Shown here piece by piece: positions 53,241 through 60,868 of a stretch of 64,000 nt of DNA. Below the pieces are notes generated by a model. That model was not told where the DNA came from and made no database searches. It saw only the letters and a program-made list of their open reading frames with translations. This DNA is from Chitinophaga nivalis (GTDB lineage Bacteria > Bacteroidota > Bacteroidia > Chitinophagales > Chitinophagaceae): NCBI RefSeq assembly GCF_025989125.1, contig NZ_JAPDNR010000001.1, forward strand, positions 8,048,087 to 8,112,086. The letters are read 5' to 3'. Position numbers and translations under genes: made by a program. How positions within the stretch are numbered: the stretch's first letter is position 1; every line of letters begins with the position of its first letter.

Positions 53241-53777
53241 TTATTGTTTGACATCGTAGAGTATCACAAACTCTACCCGTCTGTTTCTGGCTTTTCCTGC
53301 TTCTGTATCATTGCCTGCTATCGGATCACGGTCAGACAGGCCCCAGGTGAACATCCGGTCGCTGCTTACTTTTTCACTGCCCAGCAATCTTTTTGCGCTG
53401 GCTGCACGCTTTTCAGACAGGTCGCGGTTATAGGCTGCTGCACCGGTATTATCCGTATGGCCGGTTATCAGGATCTTTGTTTTATCATATTTGTTCAGTA
53501 CACCGGCGAAACGCTCAAAAGTAGGTTTTACCTCTTCTTTCAGCTCGTCGGAAGAACTGGCAAACAACACATTGTTGGGGAAAATTACTTTTACACTATC
53601 CTTGATAATGCTCACTTCTGCGTCATTCAATACCGATTTCAACTCCTTGTATTGTTTGTTCATGTAAGTATGCGGATTAATCGCCTTTTTTGAAGTGGCA
53701 CAGGAAGCCAGAAAAACAATAGCAGCAGCTACGGATAGCCAAAAACGTGAAGCGGATAACATTTTTTTCATATGCAT
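53241..53777 (-). CDS. OmpA-family peptidoglycan-binding lipoprotein
   Basis: 178 aa with a lipobox F-L-A-S-C near residue 26 (start M1 or M3). C-terminal OmpA domain: I-L-I-T-G-H-T-D-N-T-G, N-R-D-L-S-E-K-R-A-A-S-A-K-R-L-L, G-L-S-D-R-D-P-I-A, N-R-R-V-E-F-V-I. Anchors the outer membrane to peptidoglycan, similar to Pal. Monocistronic. Confidence 0.93.
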   Translation of the reverse strand: MHMKKMLSASRFWLSVAAAIVFLASCATSKKAINPHTYMNKQYKELKSVLNDAEVSIIKDSVKVIFPNNVLFASSSDELKEEVKPTFERFAGVLNKYDKTKILITGHTDNTGAAAYNRDLSEKRAASAKRLLGSEKVSSDRMFTWGLSDRDPIAGNDTEAGKARNRRVEFVILYDVKQ

Positions 53778-53980
53778 GTTGTTTGATCACAAAGGTATCT
53801 AAATTAGCGATTATCAACCTTTTATGATTATTTTATCTAATATCTGTAAAGGTCTGTATACCTGTTCAAATGGATAGTCATAGCGTAACAGCAGGAATGG
53901 GGATAGCGGGAAATCACCTTATCGTAAGCAGGATCCGGTTTATACAAAAGCTCTGTACCGCCTGTTTTAAAGATGAATAA

Positions 53981-54012
53981 AAAAAGAGAAGATCTTGTGA
54001 TCTTCTCTTTTT
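53981..54012 (-). terminator. Terminator of tRNA-Gln(TTG) copy 2
   Basis: 14-bp stem (53981-53994 with 53999-54012), T-rich on the minus strand, 5 bases past the tRNA. Nearly the same stem as at 36234-36271. Confidence 0.8.
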
Positions 54013-54016
54013 CTGG

Positions 54017-54087
54017 TTGCCCAACCAGGATTCGAACCTAGACAAACAGAACCAAAATCTGTCGTACTACCATTATACTATTGGGCA
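54017..54087 (-). tRNA. tRNA-Gln, anticodon TTG, copy 2
   Basis: Minus-strand cloverleaf with acceptor 54087-54081 pairing with 54024-54018, T arm GGTTCGAATCC, anticodon loop TTTTGGT (TTG). The gene is intact and not interrupted. Confidence 0.95.
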
Positions 54088-54194
54088 ATACCCTTGTTGT
54101 TTGGGATGGCAAAAGTATAACTTTTTTTATTTCTGCAAAAAAAACTTGCATTTTTTTTCTAACATCCTTGCAAAAGCTTATCTATAAAGGCTTT

Positions 54195-55256
54195 TTACTG
54201 CACGATCGTCATCACCCTGGCAGTGACCTGTGCTGGTTTGATCCCTTCCATGCAGGCATGGTCGCCCCGGAAACAGGGTTTATTGCCAAATACAGAACAA
54301 GGCCGGCATGCCAGCTCATTGAGCTGCACGGCATTGGCAGCCGCCTGGGCATATCCCATAAAACCTGCATACGGGTGTGTAGCGCCCCAAATGGATACCA
54401 CCGGCACGCCGTATAAAGAAGCCAGGTGCATATTGGCAGAATCCATACTGATCATCACATCCAGCTGACTAATCAGCGCCATTTCATCGGTGAGGGAAAA
54501 ACGGCCCGCTACCACCAGGGCCGCAGGGTATCTGGCTGCCAGCTCCGTCAGCAGGGCTGTTTCCTGCTGCCCACCGCCAAACAGGAAAATCCTGTGGCCG
54601 GGTTGTGTAACCAGCTCCGATAAAACGGTTTCCATTTTGTCCAGCGGATACATTTTTTCGCGATACGTGGCAAAAGGAGCTATTCCTATCCACTTCTCCT
54701 CTCCTTTGGCACCTGTCACCGACTGCACGGATAACTGCAGCGGTTGGGGCGGAAAAACGGGTTTCTGACCCATTTCAACGGTTAACCCCAGGTGCCGGAA
54801 TACCAATGCATAGCGTTCAATGGTGCTGGTGAGTGGCTGCAATACTTTATTTTCCTGGCGGGTGAGTGCCTTTTTACCGGCACGGCCCTTATCTATGGCT
54901 GCTACCGGTGTACCCGTTAACCGGAAAAAGGTACGCACAATTTTGGAGCGCAGTACATTGTGCAGATCGGCCACCGCATCGATCCGATGCGCCTGCCGGA
55001 TCTCCCGGAATAACCGGTACAATCCCTTCACGCCTTTATGCGCCGCTTTTACATCTGCCGGAAAAAATACCAGCCGCGGAATACCGGCACATAATGCACC
55101 CCAGTTTTTGTTAGATACAAAAACAATGGAGACATCCGGATTGCTTTCCAGTACCTGCTTCATCACCGGTATGGTCATCGCCACATCTCCGAATGCAGAA
55201 AGACGGGTAACTAATATTGTTTTGGAAGTGCCCAAGATAGCCGGTTTATTTTTCAC
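54195..55256 (-). CDS. Glycosyltransferase family 9 (heptosyltransferase-like)
   Basis: 353 aa. GT9 features: I-L-V-T-R-L-S-A-F-G-D-V-A-M-T at the start, A-V-A-D-L-H-N-V-L-R-S-K, F-L-F-G-G-G-Q-Q-E-T near 215-225, and the GT-B C-terminal S-M-D-S-A-N-M-H-L-A-S-L-Y-G-V-P-V-V-S-I-W-G-A-T-H. A late cluster C-R-P-C and P-C-F-R-G-D-H-A-C is usual in this subgroup. Adds a sugar to lipopolysaccharide or a related glycan. Overlaps the DUF4254 gene by 11 bases. Confidence 0.92.
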   Translation of the reverse strand: MKNKPAILGTSKTILVTRLSAFGDVAMTIPVMKQVLESNPDVSIVFVSNKNWGALCAGIPRLVFFPADVKAAHKGVKGLYRLFREIRQAHRIDAVADLHNVLRSKIVRTFFRLTGTPVAAIDKGRAGKKALTRQENKVLQPLTSTIERYALVFRHLGLTVEMGQKPVFPPQPLQLSVQSVTGAKGEEKWIGIAPFATYREKMYPLDKMETVLSELVTQPGHRIFLFGGGQQETALLTELAARYPAALVVAGRFSLTDEMALISQLDVMISMDSANMHLASLYGVPVVSIWGATHPYAGFMGYAQAAANAVQLNELACRPCSVFGNKPCFRGDHACMEGIKPAQVTARVMTIVQ

Positions 55257-55851
55257 TTTTATACAGTACAGGATTCAAAGCAGGATCATTATACATCTTC
55301 ATCTGCTTATAGACCTTCATATATTTTTTACCTGCTGCAATATCTGCCAGTAACGTTTCAATAGCGGTACTGAGATCTTGCTGCTGCTCCAGGAGAATGT
55401 CCAGTTTACGCTGACAGGCTGCCCGGTGCTCTGCAGTAGCATCCGCACGGGTAGCTTCTTCCTGCATGTGGTAAATTTTCAGCGCCAGAATAGATAAACG
55501 ATCTATCGCCCACGCCGGACTTTCTGTATTGATGACTGCATCCGCCTGCGGCTGCACCTGCCGGTACTGCTCCAGGAAATAACTGTCTATATATTCCACT
55601 ACATCTGTACGCTCCTGATTGGACCGGTCAATCCACCGTTTAATGCCCAGCGCTTCCACAGGATCTATCTGCGGATCGCGGATAATATCTTCCAGATGCC
55701 ACTGCACCGTATCGATCCAGTTTTTCAGGAACAGCAAATGCTCGATACTGCTTTTTTCATACGGATTGGATATAGCCGTGTGTACGTCGTTTTTCTCGTG
55801 GTAGGCCGTGATACTCGCGTTGAATATCTTATTACATGACTGTGTAAACAT
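55246..55851 (-). CDS. DUF4254 protein, partner of GT9
   Basis: 201 aa from the ATG at 55851; a frame to 55908 adds a weak extension. Helical throughout, with N-W-I-D-T-V-Q-W-H-L-E-D-I-I-R, L-G-I-K-R-W-I-D-R-S-N-Q-E-R-T-D and W-A-I-D-R-L-S-I-L-A-L-K-I-Y-H-M, which I associate with DUF4254. This family is regularly paired with GT9 genes in Bacteroidota; role unknown, possibly in envelope glycan synthesis. Confidence 0.8.
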   Translation of the reverse strand: MFTQSCNKIFNASITAYHEKNDVHTAISNPYEKSSIEHLLFLKNWIDTVQWHLEDIIRDPQIDPVEALGIKRWIDRSNQERTDVVEYIDSYFLEQYRQVQPQADAVINTESPAWAIDRLSILALKIYHMQEEATRADATAEHRAACQRKLDILLEQQQDLSTAIETLLADIAAGKKYMKVYKQMKMYNDPALNPVLYKSEK

Positions 55852-55941
55852 CCCGCAAAAGTATAAAGAATTCCCAATTACAAATGATGAATTCAAATTT
55901 ATCATCATACTTTTTCCGCAGGCCAGGTAGTTGATCTCACT

Positions 55942-55976
55942 AAAAAAAAGAAGCGCATGGTTGAAACCATACGCTT
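55942..55976 (-). terminator. Minus-strand hairpin terminator upstream of DUF4254
   Basis: 12-bp near-perfect stem (55951-55962 with 55965-55976) followed on the minus strand by eight T. It would stop transcripts entering from the gene-free region or from the permease gene. Confidence 0.6.
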
Positions 55977-56528
55977 ATTGTAAAAGATTGTCATGTGAAT
56001 GTTCGAGAATGCAAATCGTGTAGGCTTTTAATGGTTATCTTGGGGTTGAGATGCCGTCAAGGTTTACCACCTGATAATTTCAATACTCTAAAATCATGAT
56101 GCAATGATCACATCAATAATTGGCAATAATATCTTTGTTGGTAATGATTTATTTCGGATGTAGTATTTATATAATTCACTTAAATGGTTATACGTTTTGA
56201 GGGTTTCAAAATAAAATCTACAACTAACAATCTCCTCCTGCTCTCCATACACTGCCATCAGGCATACCATGCATCGTCAACAGGCGCGGGCCACAACCGC
56301 TATAGTAACTTTTTCTGATTCCTTATTTTCTTGCAGACAATACTTACAATTTCATACTGCCAGCTCCTTCGGGTTTTCTATTCAAACAAATTAACAGGGT
56401 CAAAATTTTAAAGTCGCATATGTTCTTGTGTCTTGGTGCAAATTAAGAGGGTCCACTGCAAGTTCTACAGCAGTGGACCTGTTTTTTTATACAACTTTTG
56501 TGTGAAAATTGCATTTTATTTGTCCTTT
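55977..56528. other. Gene-free stretch: possible small RNA and decayed repeat
   Basis: No ORF with coding character. On the plus strand, TATCTTTG at 56130-56137 fits the Bacteroidota -7 box, and a strong hairpin (56450-56459 with 56470-56479) plus a T run ends at about 56488, so a ~345-nt plus-strand RNA is possible. On the minus strand, 56250-56410 shows broken coding-like runs (e.g. RKPEGAGSMKL, then RLWPAPVDDAWYA, then WQCMESRRRLL in other frames), as in a decayed or interspersed repeat. The two readings may exclude each other. Confidence 0.35.
56450..56488 (+). terminator. Plus-strand terminator in the gene-free stretch
   Basis: 10-bp perfect G/C-rich stem (56450-56459 with 56470-56479) followed by TGTTTTTTTA. 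No plus-strand gene precedes it, which supports an RNA gene upstream. Confidence 0.7.
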
Positions 56529-57962
56529 TTAGCTTTCAACAGCCTTTGACCGACGCGACATGGCGATATAATAGAGGGGAATACCCAATAAAATGATACC
56601 TAACCCCGGTAAAGTATAGTTACTTTCAAAGATCAATAACAGTGTTGCCAGTGATAATGCGACCACGATATAGATCATCGGCAGCACCGGATATCCGAAA
56701 GCTTTATAGGGCCGCGCAATTTCAGGGCGCTTCTTCCGCAGGATAAAAATGCCCAGGATCGTCAGTACATAAAAAATGAGTACCCCGAATATCACCAGTG
56801 CCAGCAGGTCGTTATACCGGCCTGTAAGACACAGCAGCGAAGCCCAGATACACTGTATCCAAAGACCATTACCCGGCACGCTGTTGCGGTTCAATTCCCC
56901 CGCCTTGTGGAAAAACAGCTTGTCCTGCGCCATGGTATAATAAATACGGGCGCCGGAGAGAATCAGCCCATTATTACAGCCAAAAGTGGAAATCATAATC
57001 ATCACTGCAATAATCAGGGAACCACTATGTCCGAAAATGGTTTCAGCAGCAGCTACCCCTACCCGGTCGTTGGCAGCAAAAGCAATATCATGCAGTGGCA
57101 ATACCGCCAAGTACATGAGGTTGCAGCTTACATAAATAATAGTCACGATCAGCGTACCCAGAAACAGGGAACGACCAATATTTTTTGCGGGATTTTTAAT
57201 CTCCCCCGCAATGAAGGTGACATTGTTCCAGGCATCACTGGAAAACAAGGACCCTTTCATAGATACCGCAATAGCACCAAACAACGCCAGCCCGGAAAGC
57301 CCGGCAGATACCACCCCGCCGTTTACATTACTCACAGCTGCTGCATCCCAGGCATGCTGCCAGTTAGCATGCCAGATATCAGCTTTCGCTCCCAGCAGCA
57401 AACCAAAAATAATCAGCCCAAATAACGAGAACAGCTTGGCCAGTGTAAACACGGTTTGAATCACCTTACCGTGCTTCACCCCTTTTGTATTGATATAGGT
57501 TAACAGCACAATAGAAACAATGGCTACAACCTGTGCGGCCGAAATCTGCACAGGGCCCGCATCCAGCAGGATGTTCTTTTCACTGAAGGCAGGAATCAGG
57601 TACGCCGTAAATTTGGCAAAAGCCACGGCTACCGCCGCAATGGTACCCGTCTGGATCACACCGAACTGCGTCCAGCCAAATAAAAAGGCAATAAAAGGAT
57701 TGTAGGCTTCCCGCAGGTATACGTACTGTCCGCCGGCTTTAGGAAACATACCTGACAGCTCTCCGTAGCTGAGGGCTGCTATCAGCGTTACGACACCAGC
57801 CAGTACCCACATGGCGGTAATCCAGCCTGCTCCGCCTACACTGCGGGCAATTTCTGCCGTAACAATAAAAATACCGGAACCAATCATGGATCCAGCAACG
57901 ATCATGGTGGCATCTAATAAGCCAAGGGATGGCTTAAACGAGTTAGTTTGGTTGATTTCCAT
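56529..57962 (-). CDS. APC-family amino acid permease
   Basis: 477 aa from M-E-I-N-Q-T-N at 57962. Twelve spans; the first contains D-A-T-M-I-V-A-G-S-M-I-G-S-G-I-F-I-V, the APC glycine-rich substrate motif, and G-A-G-W-I-T-A-M-W-V-L-A-G follows. L-S-Y-G-E-L-S-G-M-F-P-K-A-G-G-Q-Y-V-Y-L-R-E-A is the second family motif. Closest to amino acid/serine-threonine exchanger (LAT-type) permeases. Monocistronic. Confidence 0.92.
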   Translation of the reverse strand: MEINQTNSFKPSLGLLDATMIVAGSMIGSGIFIVTAEIARSVGGAGWITAMWVLAGVVTLIAALSYGELSGMFPKAGGQYVYLREAYNPFIAFLFGWTQFGVIQTGTIAAVAVAFAKFTAYLIPAFSEKNILLDAGPVQISAAQVVAIVSIVLLTYINTKGVKHGKVIQTVFTLAKLFSLFGLIIFGLLLGAKADIWHANWQHAWDAAAVSNVNGGVVSAGLSGLALFGAIAVSMKGSLFSSDAWNNVTFIAGEIKNPAKNIGRSLFLGTLIVTIIYVSCNLMYLAVLPLHDIAFAANDRVGVAAAETIFGHSGSLIIAVMIMISTFGCNNGLILSGARIYYTMAQDKLFFHKAGELNRNSVPGNGLWIQCIWASLLCLTGRYNDLLALVIFGVLIFYVLTILGIFILRKKRPEIARPYKAFGYPVLPMIYIVVALSLATLLLIFESNYTLPGLGIILLGIPLYYIAMSRRSKAVES

Positions 57963-57981
57963 AATGTTAGTTATAAAAAAA

Positions 57982-58005
57982 TCCCGGCTCAAAGGTGAAC
58001 CGGGA
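57982..58005 (-). terminator. Terminator after the OmpH-like gene
   Basis: 10-bp stem with one mismatch (57982-57991 with 57996-58005) and an A run on the left that gives a T run for minus-strand transcripts. It sits 35 bases past the stop. Confidence 0.75.
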
Positions 58006-58039
58006 CTAAAAGGTAGAAAAAATTCTTAAGGTTTAACGC

Positions 58040-58657
58040 TTATTTGGCTGGCGTAGCACCTTTTTCATTGATTCCTTTAATTACCTCTGAGGTGACGTCA
58101 TACGCCTGATCTCTGTATAATATGTTGCTTTGACCGGCACGGTAAGAGAAAATGAAAGCATAACGCTTGTCAGCATTAAATCCTTTCAGGTAGTCGTCCA
58201 GCTTTTTCTGCAGTTCTTCCGTAAACTTGGCTTCCTGCTCAGAATAAGAAGCACGCATGTTCTGCGCTTCCTGTTCCAGCTGCTGTTGTTTAGCCATCAG
58301 GGAACGCTGAGCGGTTTCACCCTGTTCCTGCGTGAGTGTGGAAGCCTTGCGCTGCAAGTCTTCATATTCGCTGCGGAGTGCATTGGCTTTACCTTTCAGC
58401 TGATTCTCCATCTGCTGTTGCTTTTGCTCCAGCTGACTTTTTTTCTCTTTGAAATAATCAAAATGCGCTTCCAGTGAATCCATATCTACGTAAGCAATCT
58501 TAAAACCGGCAGCTGCAGGTGCAGTAGGGTTTGCGGCGGGATCGGAGTTAGCTGATGTTGCGCTGTTACCAGACTTGTTTCCCTGGCAGGCCATAAATAA
58601 ACCGGCTGCTAATGCCGCTAATAATCCTTTTGTCACAAATTGTTTACGAGTGCGCAT
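58040..58657 (-). CDS. OmpH/Skp-family periplasmic chaperone-like lipoprotein
   Basis: 205 aa from M-R-T-R-K-Q at 58657. Signal with lipobox A-A-G-L-F-M-A-C. After a low-complexity N/A/P/S linker comes the Skp pattern I-A-Y-V-D-M-D-S-L, then a long coiled coil (residues ~70-150, with many Q, E, K and L) and a C-terminal Y-A-F-I-F-S-Y. Skp/OmpH proteins hold unfolded outer-membrane proteins. A lipid anchor is a Bacteroidota variant. Confidence 0.85.
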   Translation of the reverse strand: MRTRKQFVTKGLLAALAAGLFMACQGNKSGNSATSANSDPAANPTAPAAAGFKIAYVDMDSLEAHFDYFKEKKSQLEQKQQQMENQLKGKANALRSEYEDLQRKASTLTQEQGETAQRSLMAKQQQLEQEAQNMRASYSEQEAKFTEELQKKLDDYLKGFNADKRYAFIFSYRAGQSNILYRDQAYDVTSEVIKGINEKGATPAK

Positions 58658-58767
58658 GTTGATAGGTAGATTTACTCCTTTAAATAACATTTTTAAAATG
58701 GAACGGCTAAAATAAGGCTTTTAGCGGATTTTCAAATTGTATTATCGCTTTTTTAGCTAGGTTTTAA

Positions 58768-59811
58768 CTAATATGATGGCTTCACTTTTTCCAGCAATAT
58801 CTCCGGTTCATTCGTGGTAATAAAGTCGATCCCCTCTTTCAGCAAAGTATCCATCACAGCAGGATTGTCGATGGTCCAGGCATTGGTGGTAATTCCCTGC
58901 TGCCGGGCAACTTTGATCAGGTCCGGCTGCTGCGTGAAAAATTTCTGGTGGTAGTCAAGTCCCCAGATGCCATCCTGCCGAAGAACTTCCGGCGTTTTAT
59001 CCCCGTTGAGATAAGCCACTTTCGCCATCGGGTCCAGTGCTTTTATTTTTTTGCAGATGTCATAATCGAAGCTGATATAATACATCCATGCCTGCGCCTG
59101 ACGGGCCTTTACCAGTGCTACTGCCTTGGTGGCCAGCAACGGTCCGCGGCCGGTGCCGGAAGGCTTCAGTTCCAATACCAGGCGGGTAGCATGCTGCTGC
59201 ATGCCGATGGTTATAAACTCATCCAGGGTGGGTACCCGGTCGCCATTTTTCAGTTGTACGGTCTGCAATTCAGCCAGGGTGGAGCCTTCCACTTTTTTGC
59301 CGCCAATTTCCGGATCATGGGATACTACCAGTTCCTCATCTGCCGATAACCATACATCAAACTCAGACCCTGCGCAGCCCAGCTTAATAGCGTCTTTCAG
59401 GGAAGTCACCGAATTCTGGCTGCCTTCATGGTGTTTCCACGCACCTCTGTGGGCAATCACTTTATTATGAATAAAGGCATCGGCTACCAGTGTAAAGGAG
59501 GCAGTATCCGCACCGGCCACAATTTTTACCGGATAGGTAAACGCCCCTTCTTTCGCGATGCCAGCCTTCTTTTTCAGCTTTAATATCCCTGTTTTCTCCA
59601 GGGTAAATAATCCGGACGCATCTTCCACCAATGCAGCGGAAACCGCCGGATGGCCGGTACGGTCATATACCTGGGCAATAACAGCACCTTTCTTTGCCAC
59701 CGGAATCGTGTAGGCATTCAGGTAAGGAGCAGCTACTTCCTGCGCCTGCATACCCGTATGTGCCAGTATTCCCCATCCTGCCATTACCAACATTTTTTTA
59801 ACCTGATTCAT
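58768..59811 (-). CDS. Secreted glycerophosphodiester phosphodiesterase
   Basis: 347 aa from M-N-Q-V-K-K at 59811 with a signal peptide ending M-Q-A-Q. A ~95-residue N-terminal beta domain precedes the GDPD TIM barrel: I-A-H-R-G-A-W-K-H-H-E-G-S-Q-N-S (catalytic H-R and N), E-F-D-V-W-L-S-A-D-E-E-L-V-V-S-H-D (E, D and H of the metal site) and T-T-N-A-W-T-I-D at the end. Hydrolyses glycerophosphodiesters to glycerol-3-phosphate and alcohol. Monocistronic. Confidence 0.93.
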   Translation of the reverse strand: MNQVKKMLVMAGWGILAHTGMQAQEVAAPYLNAYTIPVAKKGAVIAQVYDRTGHPAVSAALVEDASGLFTLEKTGILKLKKKAGIAKEGAFTYPVKIVAGADTASFTLVADAFIHNKVIAHRGAWKHHEGSQNSVTSLKDAIKLGCAGSEFDVWLSADEELVVSHDPEIGGKKVEGSTLAELQTVQLKNGDRVPTLDEFITIGMQQHATRLVLELKPSGTGRGPLLATKAVALVKARQAQAWMYYISFDYDICKKIKALDPMAKVAYLNGDKTPEVLRQDGIWGLDYHQKFFTQQPDLIKVARQQGITTNAWTIDNPAVMDTLLKEGIDFITTNEPEILLEKVKPSY

Positions 59812-59920
59812 AATACTCCGTTTGTTCCTCAAAATGGCGTGCAAATTATCTATTCCCCGTCAGTCATCTCCCACAGCCCTGTTAAATTAACATAAAGCTT
59901 TTGCTTTTTTTACAAAAAAA

Positions 59921-59946
59921 GCTAACGTATACCCATATACGTTAGC
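59921..59946 (-). terminator. Terminator after the DUF4397 lipoprotein gene
   Basis: 11-bp perfect stem (59921-59931 with 59936-59946) preceded by an A run, which gives a T run on the minus strand. Confidence 0.85.
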
Positions 59947-59967
59947 CTCTTTTCCTATTGTATGCTG

Positions 59968-60660
59968 CTAATTATGTGTTACCTGGAATACCTGAAACTT
60001 TTCGGCGGTCAATACATGACCGGTAGTAACCAGGGTATATATTTTCCCTTTCTGTGCACGCAGGGGCATCTGCTTAAACACCAGACTGGAATCTATCCAG
60101 CGGAAATTAATATCATAGGTGCTGTCTGCATATACCGTTGCGTAGGGACTGATATCGGTATAACCCAATCCCCTGAAAAAACGATTGTTTTTACCAGACC
60201 AGATGTCCATCACCAGCGGCTGCCGGTTAGGCCGGAAAGCTTCACTTAAATTGACTACCCTGAATTTGCTGCTATCTGCCAATGCCGGGTTCAGGTCATC
60301 TTCCACAGCACGCAATGTCAGTGTTTTACCGATACTGTCTACGCCCAGAAATACAGAATAGTAACGGCCATTCCGCAGGTTGATCTGCTGCACATACATC
60401 TTCCTTTCCGGATTACGGGTATCATAAATATAGAGGTTGTATTTCTGTGCCCGGAAAGATTTATAGGAAGTAGATTTACCATAGCTAACCTCACTGGCTG
60501 CCTCGAGTGTATCCAGCAATACAGAGAAGGTGGCGGTTCCCGGTACACCGTTAAAAAACATGATGTGAGAGGCTGTCACCGGGATGGAACTATCGCTGTC
60601 TTTCTTACAGGCAGCCAATAACCCCAATATTACCAGTACCGGAAGTATCCATTGTTTCAT
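59968..60660 (-). CDS. DUF4397-like lipoprotein
   Basis: 230 aa from M-K-Q-W-I-L at 60660 with lipobox G-L-L-A-A-C-K-K. The strand pattern F-F-N-G-V-P-G-T-A-T-F-S-V-L-L-D, Y-K-S-F-R-A-Q-K-Y-N-L-Y-I-Y-D, Y-Y-S-V-F-L-G and V-V-N-L-S-E-A fits tandem DUF4397 domains of surface lipoproteins. Role unknown. Monocistronic, next to rpoC. Confidence 0.8.
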   Translation of the reverse strand: MKQWILPVLVILGLLAACKKDSDSSIPVTASHIMFFNGVPGTATFSVLLDTLEAASEVSYGKSTSYKSFRAQKYNLYIYDTRNPERKMYVQQINLRNGRYYSVFLGVDSIGKTLTLRAVEDDLNPALADSSKFRVVNLSEAFRPNRQPLVMDIWSGKNNRFFRGLGYTDISPYATVYADSTYDINFRWIDSSLVFKQMPLRAQKGKIYTLVTTGHVLTAEKFQVFQVTHN

Positions 60661-60812
60661 AAAACCCATGAGTTGCATATTTACGCAGCCAAAAGTAAAC
60701 AATTACGAATTACAAATTACGTATTCCCTATGCTGCAGGAAAAGCTACAGGAAAAGAATAACAGCTTATTCCCCGGCAGTGAGTGTCCCGCAGCAGGTGG
60801 TATAGGGCCATA

Positions 60813-60846
60813 AAAAAAGCGCCTGCCGGATGGCAGACGCTTTTTT
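60813..60846 (-). terminator. rpoC terminator
   Basis: 15-bp stem with one mismatch (60813-60827 with 60832-60846, loop GGAT) with a T run on the minus strand, 22 bases past the rpoC stop. Confidence 0.85.
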
Positions 60847-60868
60847 ACTATTAATATCTCCGGATAAA

